Shown: piece by piece, positions 41,977 through 50,957 of the stretch
How the letters are laid out: each line of letters begins with the position of its first letter
Position numbering within the stretch: the first letter of the stretch is position 1
Source: Alkalicoccus luteus
GTDB taxonomy: Bacteria; Bacillota; Bacilli; Bacillales; Salisediminibacteriaceae
DNA length: 64,000 nucleotides
Direction: 5' to 3' (one strand)
Assembly (NCBI GenBank): GCA_052061695.1
Contig: JBPZEY010000003.1
Position numbers and translations under genes: made by a program
The notes under the pieces: generated by a model
What the model was told of the DNA's origin: nothing
Database searches by the model: none
What the model saw: only the letters and a program-made list of their open reading frames with translations

Positions 41977-43301
41977 CAGTCTCTTCCTTTCTGAAGCGAA
42001 AACGCAGCCGCTACTTCTTCTTCGCGTTGTTTAAGATAAGCGGGTGACGGCATGTGACCGAGAATGTCGTTATGCGTATAGCGTCTGCCGCCTTTGATGA
42101 CCTGATGAATCGTCTGCGTATTGGAAATCGACTCCAGCGGATTTTGATCGAGTATCAGCAGATCCGCTTTGCAGCCAGCTTTTATCGTGCCGCGGTCGGT
42201 TAAGCCGATTGAAGCCGCAGCAGTCGAGGTCGCTGCCTGGAGCGCCTCCATTTCTGTCCAGCCCATGCCAGTAAACAGTTCCAGCTCCCGGTGCAGCCCG
42301 GTTCCGGCGTATGTCCAGACGCCCGCCGGACAATCAGTCCCGGCTACGACGGTTCCCCCGAGGGCACGATACGTTTTGGCAGCTGCCTTCACCGTTTCCA
42401 GCAGGAAGCCCATATGCGTTTTCAGCAGCTCCTCCTGCTGGGCGAGACCGCTCCAGTGCGTATTCAACGTGCCTGAACCGCTTAAGCGGCCGTCCTCTTT
42501 AAACAAGAACTCCGCCTCCCACGGCGAAGGCAGCTGTTGAATCTGATCAAGGACTAGCAGCGTCGGACACAGGTTTACGTTATGCCTCAGCAGCTCTCGG
42601 CATACGGCTTCCATCCGCTCGAGATCCGGCTGATCCCAATCAATATCAACGTTTGTTGACGCCATCGTCCAGCCTGGATACATCGCCTGCACGATACCTG
42701 AGGCATGCTCCAACCAGGTGACGCCAAGTTCTGCTGCTTCGACGCCCGTCACAGAGGAATGAATCAAGTCAGCGCTCACTTCCAGTCCGTGCTGCTTCGC
42801 TTCTTCTGCAACCGCGCGCATCGCCTCCTTCGAAAGCAACCCGTATACTTTGATAAACTGCGCTCCGGCTGCGGCCTGCCGCTTAACCTCTGCGCGCGCT
42901 GCTTCCGGATCGTCGGTGACGAAATTGGCCAGAGCCGTCTCGCCCCAGAGCCCGGGCGGTCCATCAATCATGCGGTCAGACGCATACACGCGCGGCGTCG
43001 GCGCATCCGACGGCGCATGAATCAGTTTTTCCAGCTCGATGACGTTTCCTGCCGTATTACGGACAGTCGTCACGCCTGCAGCCGTAAAGTGCGGCGCGAA
43101 TCCTTCCTTGATATGGCAGTGCATGTCGATTAAGCCCGGCATCACGTAACGGCCCTCCAGATCAATCCTCCGTGCACCTGTTTCCGGCGCATCGCCCTCA
43201 TACACGGCGGTAATCGTATCGCCTTCGATTCTGATTGCTCCTGTAAAGACCTTTTCCCGTTCGACATCGATTACAGTTACATGTTCCAGTATGTATGCCA
43301 T
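41976..43301 (-). CDS. Amidohydrolase family protein (imidazolonepropionase/prolidase-like)
   Basis: 441 residues, TIM-barrel metal hydrolase. Metal ligands: HxH in PGLIDMHCHIKEG, the Lys of AQFIKVYGL, His in ADLIHSSVTG and WLEHASGIV, and Asp in VVAGTDCPAGVW. A beta-sandwich made from both ends (DLEGRYVMPGL, KADLLILDQNPL) is present. The family cleaves cyclic amides or Xaa-Pro/organophosphate-like substrates. One-base overlap couples it to the zinc finger gene downstream. Confidence 0.9.
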   Translation of the reverse strand: MAYILEHVTVIDVEREKVFTGAIRIEGDTITAVYEGDAPETGARRIDLEGRYVMPGLIDMHCHIKEGFAPHFTAAGVTTVRNTAGNVIELEKLIHAPSDAPTPRVYASDRMIDGPPGLWGETALANFVTDDPEAARAEVKRQAAAGAQFIKVYGLLSKEAMRAVAEEAKQHGLEVSADLIHSSVTGVEAAELGVTWLEHASGIVQAMYPGWTMASTNVDIDWDQPDLERMEAVCRELLRHNVNLCPTLLVLDQIQQLPSPWEAEFLFKEDGRLSGSGTLNTHWSGLAQQEELLKTHMGFLLETVKAAAKTYRALGGTVVAGTDCPAGVWTYAGTGLHRELELFTGMGWTEMEALQAATSTAAASIGLTDRGTIKAGCKADLLILDQNPLESISNTQTIHQVIKGGRRYTHNDILGHMPSPAYLKQREEEVAAAFSLQKGRD

Positions 43302-43411
43302 TGGTTCACCTCACACAGTATCATTTACTTATTTTAACATAAATGGTTCTGTTTTGTTTCCGATGAGGAGTAAGGAGTGCTTTTCCATTTTTGGAAACAG
43401 AGCTTGTCACT

Positions 43412-43449
43412 GAAAAAGCCATCCTGCTTTCATGGCAGAATGGCTTTTC
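43412..43449. terminator. Intrinsic terminator of the SDR gene
   Basis: AAAAAGCCAT-CCTGC pairs with GGCAGA-ATGGCTTTT. Placed directly after the stop of the gene at 43459-44208 (minus strand). Confidence 0.8.
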
Positions 43450-43458
43450 GTTTGGTAC

Positions 43459-44208
43459 TTATTTTGAATTCGTAAAACCGCCGTCGATGCGGACGATTTC
43501 ACCGTTAATGTACTGCGCTTTTGACGTCAGTAAAAACGTGACGAGCTCCGCGACTTCCTCAGATGTGCCGAGGCGCTGCTGCGGGATGCCTTTTTCCGCG
43601 CTTTCCTTCATTTGCGGATTGGCGTCAAAATATGCTTTCACCATCGGCGTTTCCGTCGGCCCAGGTGCGACTGCGTTCACGCGCAGGCCGTCTTTTGCGT
43701 ATTCTGCGACCAGGCTTTTCGTCATCCCGGCAACGGCATGCTTTGTCGCCGAATACGTGACGACCGTCGCCTGACCGATCACGCCGGCGCTTGAGGCCAT
43801 ATTGACGATCGAGCCGCCCCCGTTTTTCACCATCACTTCCGCGACATAGCGGACGCCATAGAGCGCCCCGAGCAGGTTGATCCCGACGATCTGCTCAATC
43901 TCGTCGATGTCGGTGTCGAGAAAATAGCCGCCGCTTCCGGAGATGCCTGCGTTGTTGAAAAAGTAGTCAATCGAACCGAAATGATCGAGCGTTTCGTCCA
44001 CGTACCGCTTTACATCCGCTGATTTCGACACATTTGCGTTCACGTAAATGGCATCGACATTTTTTTCTTTGAGAAGCCTTACGGTTTCGTTCCCGTTTTC
44101 GTCGTTGATGTCGACGATGGTGATGTTAATGCCCTTGTCTGCCAGCTGCATTGCCGTAGCATAGCCAATGCCGCTGCCGCCGCCTGTGATGATTGCTGTT
44201 TTTGCCAT
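43459..44208 (-). CDS. Short-chain dehydrogenase/reductase
   Basis: 249 residues from ATG 44208 (AAGGAGG eight bases before). Classical SDR motifs: TGGGSGIGYA, NNAGISGSGG, catalytic Ser in NMASSAGVIG, YSATKHAV (YxxxK), and PGPTETPM. Asp at the end of the second strand (ITIVDIND) predicts NAD rather than NADP. Substrate unknown. Monocistronic. Confidence 0.9.
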   Translation of the reverse strand: MAKTAIITGGGSGIGYATAMQLADKGINITIVDINDENGNETVRLLKEKNVDAIYVNANVSKSADVKRYVDETLDHFGSIDYFFNNAGISGSGGYFLDTDIDEIEQIVGINLLGALYGVRYVAEVMVKNGGGSIVNMASSAGVIGQATVVTYSATKHAVAGMTKSLVAEYAKDGLRVNAVAPGPTETPMVKAYFDANPQMKESAEKGIPQQRLGTSEEVAELVTFLLTSKAQYINGEIVRIDGGFTNSK

Positions 44209-44351
44209 GTGAAACGCCTCCTTGAAGAAAATGATCGAGCTTACCGCTATCATAGCAGGCGCGTTCAACAGGCTACAACAAAGGTGACCCGGCTTTGTGC
44301 CAATAAGTCCAGCTAAAATAGGTGCCTTTGGATATCTGCTTCTATAATTGG

Positions 44352-44379
44352 TTGACTATTCCAGGTGGTATGCTAAACT
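44352..44379 (+). promoter_or_regulatory. Likely sigma-A promoter of the 44423 gene
   Basis: TTGACT and TAAACT are 16 bases apart and 44 bases before the start codon. Confidence 0.45.
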
Positions 44380-44422
44380 GAAGAACGTTCGCTTTTGATC
44401 ATGTTTTGAATAGGAGGATGCT

Positions 44423-44659
44423 ATGCGCTTGGATATCATCGGAGCAGGATTAATCATTGCAGCGGCCATTTTGTTTGCAGGCTCGCAGATTGTACGTGAA
44501 TTGCGGCACGTTGTGCTGAACGAGGTGCAGCCGGTATCAAATGCCTTCTCACAGCCGCTGGTGATTGCGGCCATAATTGCGACTATGTTAGGCTGCATCG
44601 CTTTGTATGCGCACCTTGGTAGTCGTAACGATAACCACACAAAAAAGACGAGCGCATGA
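44423..44659 (+). CDS. Small membrane protein, 78 aa
   Basis: TAGGAGGATG lies at good distance before ATG 44423. Two helices (residues about 5-23 and 44-62) with polar linker and tail. Function unknown. Ends inside a terminator shared with the convergent lipoprotein gene. Confidence 0.65.
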   Translation: MRLDIIGAGLIIAAAILFAGSQIVRELRHVVLNEVQPVSNAFSQPLVIAAIIATMLGCIALYAHLGSRNDNHTKKTSA

Positions 44660-44671
44660 CTCGTCTTTTTT
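44641..44671. terminator. Bidirectional intrinsic terminator
   Basis: AAAAAAGACGAG and CTCGTCTTTTTT pair fully; the left arm overlaps the last codons of the 44423 gene. Confidence 0.88.
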
Positions 44672-45119
44672 ACTCCAGCTCGATCGGTTCTGTTATTTCG
44701 AGCTCCACCGGCTCGAGGTCGCCGCTTTCTTCACCGCGCCAGCTGGCGACTTCCAGCGAAACGTGAATCTCATATTCGTGATCCCCGTCTAACACAACGC
44801 CGCGCAGCTCTTCGCCAAATTCCGTATCATCCGGCTCCAGCGTGTATGACACCGCCAGATCATCGACTGGCTCCCGGTCCACGTCTACTGCTTCCCCGTT
44901 TTCGTAGAGCTCGATTTCTGTAATCTGCTGTCCGGCGGAAACCGTAATCGTTTCCTCGCGATCATTGCGGATAAAGATGTCGGCATTTAATTCATTCGTT
45001 CCAGCCCCGTAATCCACGCCGACGGTCAGCCCCTCCACCGTTTCTTCGGCCGTTTCATCCATTTGTGCCCCGCAGCCGGCAAGTACGAGTACGGCCGCTG
45101 CCACTCCCGCTTTTTTCAT
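44670..45119 (-). CDS. Acidic lipoprotein with Ig-like domain, after ecsB
   Basis: 149 residues, lipobox LVLAGC at residues 11-16. The mature part is beta-rich (LNADIFIRNDREETITVSAG, ITEIELYENGEAV), similar in outline to BsuPI-type lipoproteins such as the 47688 product. ATG 45119 overlaps the ecsB stop by four bases, so it is coupled to the ecs operon. Confidence 0.78.
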   Translation of the reverse strand: MKKAGVAAAVLVLAGCGAQMDETAEETVEGLTVGVDYGAGTNELNADIFIRNDREETITVSAGQQITEIELYENGEAVDVDREPVDDLAVSYTLEPDDTEFGEELRGVVLDGDHEYEIHVSLEVASWRGEESGDLEPVELEITEPIELE

Positions 45120-46360
45120 ACAACGTCTCCTTTCTGCTTTTCCAACACAGCCTTTGACGGAGGTTTGATAAAAAGAAAGAAAATGATGCTGATCATGAGC
45201 GCCGCTGTAACAAGTCCGGCCCAGAGCCCAATGCTGGTTGCGCCGGCAAAAAATCCGAACACAGCAGCAGCCGGAAGCGTAATCACCCCGACCGCCTGCC
45301 GGATCGGCACGGACATATCGGTGCTCTCATGCCGTTTCAACAGCTTCATAAACGGATGCTTCCAGCTTTCCAGCCACATTTGGTACGTCGTGTAGACAAC
45401 GATCGTCGTACAGAGCACAAGCAGCAGCCACTTTATATAAAACGGCGCTACGGCAATCGCAATCGTGAAGAGAATGAAAAACTGCGCGTAAACGAGCATT
45501 CTCATCTTGCTTCTCAGCCAGCGCTTCATGAACCATTCAAACAGCCGCTTGTCGTTCGTCGGTTCTTTAAAAAAGCCTTCCGATTCCGTAAAAAGGAGCA
45601 TCGGCTTTTTACGCGGATATTTCTTCGGCTTTTCCTGGGTCCCGCTTTGCTGCAGAAAAAAGGCGGACAGATTAATCCGCTGACCCATTTCCCGAAGACA
45701 GTCCAGTGAAAACGCCCAGTCCTCGCGGAGCCTCATGCGGATGAGATACGCTGCCGCTCCTGCGAGAAACAGGGAACCGAGCAATGTCAGCCAGATCGGA
45801 GCAAACACGAGTCCGATATAAACGCCTGTAAACAGGAATGTGACAACCGTATTCATCGCATACAGCTTCCCCCGCTCATAGCGCACGTCCAACAGCTGCT
45901 TCGTTGTCTGCGCCGTGATTTTCGCTACGAAAGCCGCTGCCAGCACAGAGAGAATCCAGCCGGCCGAGTAGCCGCCGTACACGGTCCAAACGGGAACGAG
46001 CGCGATCGCAAAGAGCAAAATCATACCTCCATTGAGGAGGAGCGTATAGACGACGCCTGTTCGTTTAATGCGTTGAAACGCTGCAGGAAATTTACGCAGA
46101 AACAGCATATCTGCCTCGACGACGAACAGTCGAAGCGTCCCTGCATGGATGATGATCAGCAGCAGAAACGACCAGCGAAACGGTGTCATCCACGTAAACA
46201 GGTGCTCCATATTCCCCTGCCAGAGCTGCGCGTAGTAGTAGCCGCCGATTGCCAGGATGGGAACGACGATGTAAAGCGCTACCGTCCAGTCGATAACCAT
46301 CCGCCAGATCGCGATTTTATCCTTCCACTCCAGTTTGATTCGTCCGATGCCGGTTCTCAT
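45116..46360 (-). CDS. ecsB: ABC transporter permease EcsB
   Basis: 414 residues with about eight to nine membrane helices. The sequence pattern (WKDKIAIWRMVIDWTVALYI at the start and central loop RKKPMLLFTESEGFFKEPTN) is that of EcsB, partner of the ATPase EcsA. In Bacillus subtilis Ecs loss affects secretion, competence and regulated proteolysis by RasP. Start overlaps the ecsA stop by four bases. The third gene ecsC is absent; a lipoprotein follows instead. Confidence 0.88.
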   Translation of the reverse strand: MRTGIGRIKLEWKDKIAIWRMVIDWTVALYIVVPILAIGGYYYAQLWQGNMEHLFTWMTPFRWSFLLLIIIHAGTLRLFVVEADMLFLRKFPAAFQRIKRTGVVYTLLLNGGMILLFAIALVPVWTVYGGYSAGWILSVLAAAFVAKITAQTTKQLLDVRYERGKLYAMNTVVTFLFTGVYIGLVFAPIWLTLLGSLFLAGAAAYLIRMRLREDWAFSLDCLREMGQRINLSAFFLQQSGTQEKPKKYPRKKPMLLFTESEGFFKEPTNDKRLFEWFMKRWLRSKMRMLVYAQFFILFTIAIAVAPFYIKWLLLVLCTTIVVYTTYQMWLESWKHPFMKLLKRHESTDMSVPIRQAVGVITLPAAAVFGFFAGATSIGLWAGLVTAALMISIIFFLFIKPPSKAVLEKQKGDVV

Positions 46361-47064
46361 AACTCTTCCTCAGTCATCAGCTCGTCAAAGCAGTCTAGCA
46401 GCGATCCGTCGACGCCGCTCTCACGGCGAATGTCGTCCAGCGTCCCTTCTGCAATGATCGTGCCGTAGTTAACAAGCACGAAGCGGTCGCAGATTTTTTC
46501 CGCCGTATCGAGCACGTGAGTCGACATCAGCACACAGGCACCCCGCTCCCGCTCCGCTTCCAGCTCCCTAAGCAAATCCTTCATCGCCTTCGGATCGAGT
46601 CCGATAAACGGCTCATCAATGATGTACAGCTTCGGCTTCGCCGTAAGCGCGAGGATAATCATCAGCTTCTGCTGCATGCCTTTTGAAAACGCCGTCGGAT
46701 AATGGTTGCGCACCTTCGTCAGGCGAAACAGCTTCAGCAAATACTCCGCGCGCTCCGTCGTCTCTTCCTCATCCAGACCGGTCACGGCACGCATGAAGTC
46801 AATGTGCTCCCACAAGGTCATATCCTCAAAAAAGATCGGATGCTCCGGGATAAAGGCATACTCCTCCGGTCCGGGAAGCGTTATCTCTCCCCGCTTCACC
46901 GGAAGCAGATCAAGCAGCGCCTTGATGATCGTGCTTTTCCCGGCCCCGTTCGGTCCGAGCAGCCCGAGCCACTCCCCCTCCTTCACCGAAAGCGTAATCT
47001 CGTGAATCGTATCCTCCTTCGTCGAGTAGCCACCCGACACCTCCCGCATATCCAGCACCGTCAT
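46357..47064 (-). CDS. ecsA: ABC transporter ATPase EcsA
   Basis: 235 residues from ATG 47064 after AAGGTG. Walker A GPNGAGKST, signature FSKGMQQK (a variant of LSGGQ), Walker B KLYIIDEP, switch His in LMSTHVLD. The order and context with EcsB identify it. Cytoplasmic face of the membrane, energises an unknown export step. Repeat copy C lies upstream in the leader region. Confidence 0.9.
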   Translation of the reverse strand: MTVLDMREVSGGYSTKEDTIHEITLSVKEGEWLGLLGPNGAGKSTIIKALLDLLPVKRGEITLPGPEEYAFIPEHPIFFEDMTLWEHIDFMRAVTGLDEEETTERAEYLLKLFRLTKVRNHYPTAFSKGMQQKLMIILALTAKPKLYIIDEPFIGLDPKAMKDLLRELEAERERGACVLMSTHVLDTAEKICDRFVLVNYGTIIAEGTLDDIRRESGVDGSLLDCFDELMTEEEL

Positions 47065-47192
47065 AAAAACACCTTCCACATTCCATCGATTTCCTTTTAT
47101 CATAACAGAAGCTGGAAAGCTGTGGAAGACAAGGCCCGCTGCGGGAGGTTTCTGTTTGGAAAATCGGGCATTGCCCCGATTTCCTTATTGGG

Positions 47193-47290
47193 GGTGAAAG
47201 TTGCTTTGGCATCGGTTTGTGTTCTTTTTGAGGGAGCTTACTTTCCGCCGCAGTTAAGCGATTGCCTTTCGGCGCCCTGCCGAAAGCCTC
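47193..47290. repeat. Dispersed intergenic repeat, copy C (short)
   Basis: Begins GTGAAAGTTGCTTTGGCATC like copy B, has three or four degenerate units (one is GCTTACTTTCCGCCGCAG), then CAGTTAAGCGATTGCC and the palindrome CTTTCGGC-GCCCT-GCCGAAAG (47266-47286) and CCTCCTC. It stands between ecsA and the NifU-like gene. Confidence 0.65.
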
Positions 47291-47314
47291 CTCATCCTCT
47301 CCAAACAAAAAGAA

Positions 47315-47334
47315 AACCGGGCATCCGCCCGGTT
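47315..47334 (-). terminator. Intrinsic terminator of the NifU-N-like gene
   Basis: AACCGGGC and GCCCGGTT pair around ATCC; on the minus strand TTCTTTTTG follows. Confidence 0.85.
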
Positions 47335-47343
47335 CCTTAATGT

Positions 47344-47613
47344 TTAGCCGTATACTTTTTCGATTGTTTCTTGTACTTTCGGTACGAGTGTGTCCCACTC
47401 TGCGTCTGGCTCTTTGTTGACTGTGACGAAGTCCTGAAAGCCAAAGATGTTATCGACGCCGTCGAGGGCGAGCAGCTCTTTTGCGAGCGGGTGATCCGTG
47501 TCGTCGCTCTTTTTAAAAGAAGCGCTGCCGCTTCCTTCGAAAAGCACCTGATCAGTCGTGAATTTCATTGCGTTCGGGTTAGGTGTTACGTCTGCGCGTA
47601 CGTTTACAGGCAT
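47344..47613 (-). CDS. NifU N-terminal (Nfu_N) domain protein
   Basis: 89 residues with the family signature TPNPNAMKF near the start and HPLAKELLALDGVDNIFGFQ, the conserved block of the Nfu_N domain used in iron-sulfur cluster carriers. The cluster-binding C-terminal NifU domain (CxxC) is missing, as in the stand-alone versions found in Bacillaceae. Role uncertain. AAGGAGG site before ATG 47613. Confidence 0.85.
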   Translation of the reverse strand: MPVNVRADVTPNPNAMKFTTDQVLFEGSGSASFKKSDDTDHPLAKELLALDGVDNIFGFQDFVTVNKEPDAEWDTLVPKVQETIEKVYG

Positions 47614-47687
47614 GTGAATAGTTCCTCCTTTATCAGCATATAGCTCTAGTGTAGCACGCGCGCTTTCTGCTGAAAAGCGCGGGCGGT

Positions 47688-48218
47688 CTACGCGTCGGTT
47701 TCCGTGCTCAATTCGCCCTCGGACAATGTTTCCCCGTTCACCTCAGCGGCAGTAACGGCCGCTTCAATCTGATACGGCCCTTCCCCGTTTACGGGGGCCC
47801 TCACTTCGTAGGAAATGCTTTCTCCTGCTGCAAGCTCAACTGTTTCAAGGGCCTGGGTGAACATCATATCTTCGGAGTAGTCGTATACCTTCGTGCCGCT
47901 GCTGTCGTAGATTTTCACGTCGTACTTCTGTCCGGAACGAAAGTCGAGTGCGGCATCGCTGTCACCGTTATTCGTAAGCGTCAGCGTCACATTTATTTCG
48001 CCGTCCTGTTCGTCTGCATCAGCCTGCAGGTGCAGGTCTCCCATATCAGCCTCTCCTTCCATCGCTTCCTCGTTGCCTGGCTCGTTCTCTTCAGGCGCTT
48101 CCTCTGCGCCATTATTATTATTGCCGATCGACTGCGGGCTGTCGGCTTCTTCATTATCTGCCGTGCCGCATGCCGTTGCTGCGAGCAGCAGCGCTGCCAG
48201 CATAGCTGTTCGTTTCAT
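47688..48218 (-). CDS. Lipoprotein with BsuPI-like domain
   Basis: 176 residues, lipobox LAATAC at residues 12-17, then a Glu/Asn-rich linker and a BsuPI domain: INVTLTLTNNGDSDAALDFR, SGQKYDVKIYDSSGTKVYDY, MMFTQAL and GESISYE. BsuPI was named after an intracellular proteinase inhibitor, but the lipoprotein versions are of unknown role. Strongly acidic. Follows the dha-glpP unit but its own promoter is likely, since a terminator lies between. Confidence 0.85.
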   Translation of the reverse strand: MKRTAMLAALLLAATACGTADNEEADSPQSIGNNNNGAEEAPEENEPGNEEAMEGEADMGDLHLQADADEQDGEINVTLTLTNNGDSDAALDFRSGQKYDVKIYDSSGTKVYDYSEDMMFTQALETVELAAGESISYEVRAPVNGEGPYQIEAAVTAAEVNGETLSEGELSTETDA

Positions 48219-48247
48219 GCAGAACCGCCCCTTTTTGTATGTATAGA

Positions 48248-48289
48248 CGCTCCGACAGGGAAAACGTTACAGTTCCCTGTTCAGGAGCG
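48248..48289 (-). terminator. Terminator of the dha-glpP operon, overlapping the glpP stop codon
   Basis: CGCTCC-TGAACAGGGAA pairs with TTCCCTGTC-GGAGCG on the minus strand. The left arm contains the last two sense codons and the TGA stop of glpP. A T-rich stretch follows further on. Confidence 0.75.
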
Positions 48290-48859
48290 CTTGGCTCTGC
48301 TGACATAAGCCGCCTGCCATAAATCCGGACAGGACGAGGTAATCCCGGTGGCCCCTGCTTTTTCGGCGCGGCAGACGTCGGCATCGGTGCGGATGAGGCC
48401 GCCGGCCAAGACAGGCAGACCGGTTTTCGCGCGCATGAGCCGGATCGTCACTGGTATGACCCCCGGCACAACCTGCACGTAGTCCGGATTGGCACGTTCA
48501 ATCAGCTTCAGGCTTGAGTCAATACTTTCCTCGTCAAATGCAAAACAGCGCAGCACGCTCGTGATGCCGTGCCGGCGCGCCTCCACGGCCGCCTGCGGGC
48601 TCGACGTGATGAGCGCATCCGGTTTAATGTAGCCGGCAAGAAACGAGACTGCTTCCGGTGTTTTCGACAGCCCCTTCATGCTGTCTAAGTGAAGCAGCAG
48701 CTTCATACCCGGCCGGCGCCGGCAGATCTTATGCACTTTGACGAGCTCCTCCATACTGGATTGGGCGAGCACGATCGCTTCCGCCCCTTCCAGCGCCGCT
48801 TTCATAAATTCTCCGGCGCCGGATACGGACGGGGTGACGCGCTGGTTTTCAAACAGCAT
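48281..48859 (-). CDS. glpP: GlpP-family antiterminator
   Basis: 192 residues from ATG 48859 (AGGTGATA before). TIM-barrel protein with KLLLHLDSMKGLSK, KPDALITSSP, PDYVQVVPGVIP and PVLAGGLIRTDADV, the GlpP pattern. In Bacillus subtilis GlpP binds glycerol-3-phosphate and mRNA leaders of glpD/glpFK to prevent termination. Here it is the last gene of the dha operon, 23 bases after dhaM; no glpFKD is in this window, so it would act in trans. Confidence 0.87.
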   Translation of the reverse strand: MLFENQRVTPSVSGAGEFMKAALEGAEAIVLAQSSMEELVKVHKICRRRPGMKLLLHLDSMKGLSKTPEAVSFLAGYIKPDALITSSPQAAVEARRHGITSVLRCFAFDEESIDSSLKLIERANPDYVQVVPGVIPVTIRLMRAKTGLPVLAGGLIRTDADVCRAEKAGATGITSSCPDLWQAAYVSRAKRS

Positions 48860-48882
48860 CACTATCACCTGCTTTTTTCGAA

Positions 48883-49281
48883 TTAATCCTGAGGGATCTT
48901 TCGCATGCTGCGCGCTTTTTCTGCGGCGTCGATTACTTTATCAATACAGCTTCCAAACCCTGCTTCAACAACGGCAGCGTACCCGCCTTCTAAAATCGGG
49001 GCATCTGCAATTTTGATATGGCGCTCTTCGCCCGCCATGTCGATCGCGAGCTCAGCATTGATCAGCGCACTGCCTAAATCAAACAGGATCACCGTCCCTT
49101 TATTGGTGTAAACAGAATCAATTGCCTGCTGAATATCCATGGCATTCGTGCCGATGCCGCCGTCTTCTTCACCGCCGGCGACGGCGATGTTTACTTCCGG
49201 CTGCATTTCATACAGCAGCGCCTTAATGCCTTTTACGATGTCGGCGCTGTGGGAGACAAATACGAGACTGACCCGTTCCAT
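48883..49281 (-). CDS. dhaM: Dihydroxyacetone kinase phosphotransferase subunit DhaM (EIIA-type)
   Basis: 132 residues from ATG 49281 after AAAGGGGATGA. VSLVFVSHSADIVKGIKALL has the active His of the EIIA-mannose-type domain, followed by VAGGEEDGGIGTNAMDI. It passes phosphate from HPr to the ADP held by DhaL. Unlike the long enterobacterial DhaM it has no HPr or EI domain, so it depends on general HPr. Four bases separate it from dhaL. Confidence 0.93.
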   Translation of the reverse strand: MERVSLVFVSHSADIVKGIKALLYEMQPEVNIAVAGGEEDGGIGTNAMDIQQAIDSVYTNKGTVILFDLGSALINAELAIDMAGEERHIKIADAPILEGGYAAVVEAGFGSCIDKVIDAAEKARSMRKIPQD

Positions 49282-49285
49282 TGTC

Positions 49286-49903
49286 TCATCCCCTTTCGCG
49301 GGCTGTTGCTGCAAGCGTCTGAAAGAAAAGGGCAGAGCTTGCAGAGCCCGGATCAATGTGGCCTACGGAGCGGGCGCCTAGATAGGCTGCCCTACCTTTT
49401 TTGGCGTGCATCTCTTTCGTTTTTGCTTTCAGCTCATCGGCTTCATCGGAAAAGGCGTTCCAGTCCATGTCGCTCCCGTCAAATTTCTGCAGAAGCGGCA
49501 CCCATACGTCCACCATCGTTTTTTCCCCGACTGAAGCTTTGCCGCGCTGCTCGATCGCTGTTTTTCCGGCTTTCAGCGCATCGAGCAGCTCCTTGTCGGA
49601 CAGCGTCTCCTGCGTCCCGGCAGCTGACGCCATTTTCATCATGGCTGATCCGTACAGCGGACCGGATGCTCCGCCGATCTTTCCGATATACACCATCGCC
49701 ACCGCCTTAAACAGCTCCCCTGGTGTCGTAAATGTTTTTTCATCAAACAGCTTATTCATCTCTTTGACGCCTCTTGCCATATTGATCCCGTGGTCCCCGT
49801 CGCCGATCTTCTGGTCCAAGTCCGTCAATTCGTCTTTGTGCTCGTTAATTTTATCTGCGAACTGCTTCAGCCAGTGCTGAATGTCTTCTGCCGTCCATGT
49901 CAT
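49286..49903 (-). CDS. dhaL: Dihydroxyacetone kinase subunit DhaL
   Basis: 205 residues. DLDQKIGDGDHGINMARGVK carries the Asp cluster that binds ADP-Mg, followed by IGGASGPLYGSAMM and SVGEKTMVDVWVP, then AYLGARSVGHIDPGSAS. DhaL keeps ADP as a bound cofactor that is re-phosphorylated by DhaM and transfers phosphate to dihydroxyacetone on DhaK. Middle gene of dhaKLM. Confidence 0.95.
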   Translation of the reverse strand: MTWTAEDIQHWLKQFADKINEHKDELTDLDQKIGDGDHGINMARGVKEMNKLFDEKTFTTPGELFKAVAMVYIGKIGGASGPLYGSAMMKMASAAGTQETLSDKELLDALKAGKTAIEQRGKASVGEKTMVDVWVPLLQKFDGSDMDWNAFSDEADELKAKTKEMHAKKGRAAYLGARSVGHIDPGSASSALFFQTLAATARERG

Positions 49904-49920
49904 GGCAAATCCTCCCCTGC

Positions 49921-50916
49921 TTATCGCTTAAATGCTGTTGTGTCTGCCTCTGCAGCGAGATATTTTTTACGCGTATCATCCAGCCGCAGAATCGACAAGG
50001 AGGCCCCGGCCATTTCCAGAGACGTCATGTATTCGCCGACGATGGTTTCTGTGACGCGGAGCCCGTGCTGCTTGAGTATGTCTGCGACCGTGTGATTCAT
50101 CACGTACAGCTCCATGAGCGGGGTTGCTCCGAGCCCGTTTATCATGACCGCAATCTCTTCCCCGCTTTCAAGCTTCATGTCTTCATGAATTTTATCAAAC
50201 AAAATCTGCGCTATTTCTTTCGCCGGCTTAAGTGCAGTACGCTCGGTTCCTGGCTCGCCGTGAATACCAGTGCCGATTTCCATCTCGTTGTCGGCAAGCT
50301 CGAAGCCTGGTTTTCCGGCAGCCGGCACCGTACATGGGTGAAGCGACATTCCCATCGATTTCACGTTTTTAATAACGCCTTCTGCGATCTGCTGCACTTC
50401 ATCAAGCGACTTGCCGTCTTCCGCAGCAGCTCCTGCAATTTTATGGACAAATATCGTACCCGCAATACCACGGCGTCCGCTCGTAAAGGAGCTGTCTTCC
50501 ACAGCGACATCATCATTGACGACGACCTGCTTGACGCTGATCCCTTCTGCTTCCGCCATTTCTCCAGCCATCTCAAAGTTCATGACGTCGCCGGTGTAGT
50601 TTTTAATGACGAGCAGAACGCCTGCCCCGCCGTCTACGGCTTTGATCGCCTCAAACACTTGGTCCGGAGTTGGAGAAGTGAACACTTCACCTGCGATTGC
50701 ACCATCGAGCATGCCTTTGCCGACGAAACCGCCGTGAGCCGGTTCATGACCGCTTCCGCCTCCACTGACAACACCGACTTTTCCTTTCACCGGAGCGTCT
50801 TTACGAACGACGACCGTCGTTCCCTCCACCCGTTTTAGCGCCTCTGGGTGGGCTGCTACCATCCCGTTTAACATTTCATCAACAATCTGGTCCACATCGT
50901 TCATCAGTTTTTTCAT
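49921..50916 (-). CDS. dhaK: Dihydroxyacetone kinase subunit DhaK
   Basis: 331 residues, full length. KVGVVSGGGSGHEPAHGGFV is the dihydroxyacetone loop; the His in GIHGEPG forms the covalent hemiaminal with substrate. GLGATPLMELYVM is also conserved. Makes dihydroxyacetone phosphate from dihydroxyacetone in the cytoplasm. First gene of the operon, with GGAGGTTAC before ATG 50916 and a sigma-54-type promoter about 50 bases upstream. Confidence 0.95.
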   Translation of the reverse strand: MKKLMNDVDQIVDEMLNGMVAAHPEALKRVEGTTVVVRKDAPVKGKVGVVSGGGSGHEPAHGGFVGKGMLDGAIAGEVFTSPTPDQVFEAIKAVDGGAGVLLVIKNYTGDVMNFEMAGEMAEAEGISVKQVVVNDDVAVEDSSFTSGRRGIAGTIFVHKIAGAAAEDGKSLDEVQQIAEGVIKNVKSMGMSLHPCTVPAAGKPGFELADNEMEIGTGIHGEPGTERTALKPAKEIAQILFDKIHEDMKLESGEEIAVMINGLGATPLMELYVMNHTVADILKQHGLRVTETIVGEYMTSLEMAGASLSILRLDDTRKKYLAAEADTTAFKR

Positions 50917-50957
50917 GCGTGTAACCTCCTTTGAAATGTCGAGCTGCCTCTAAACAT

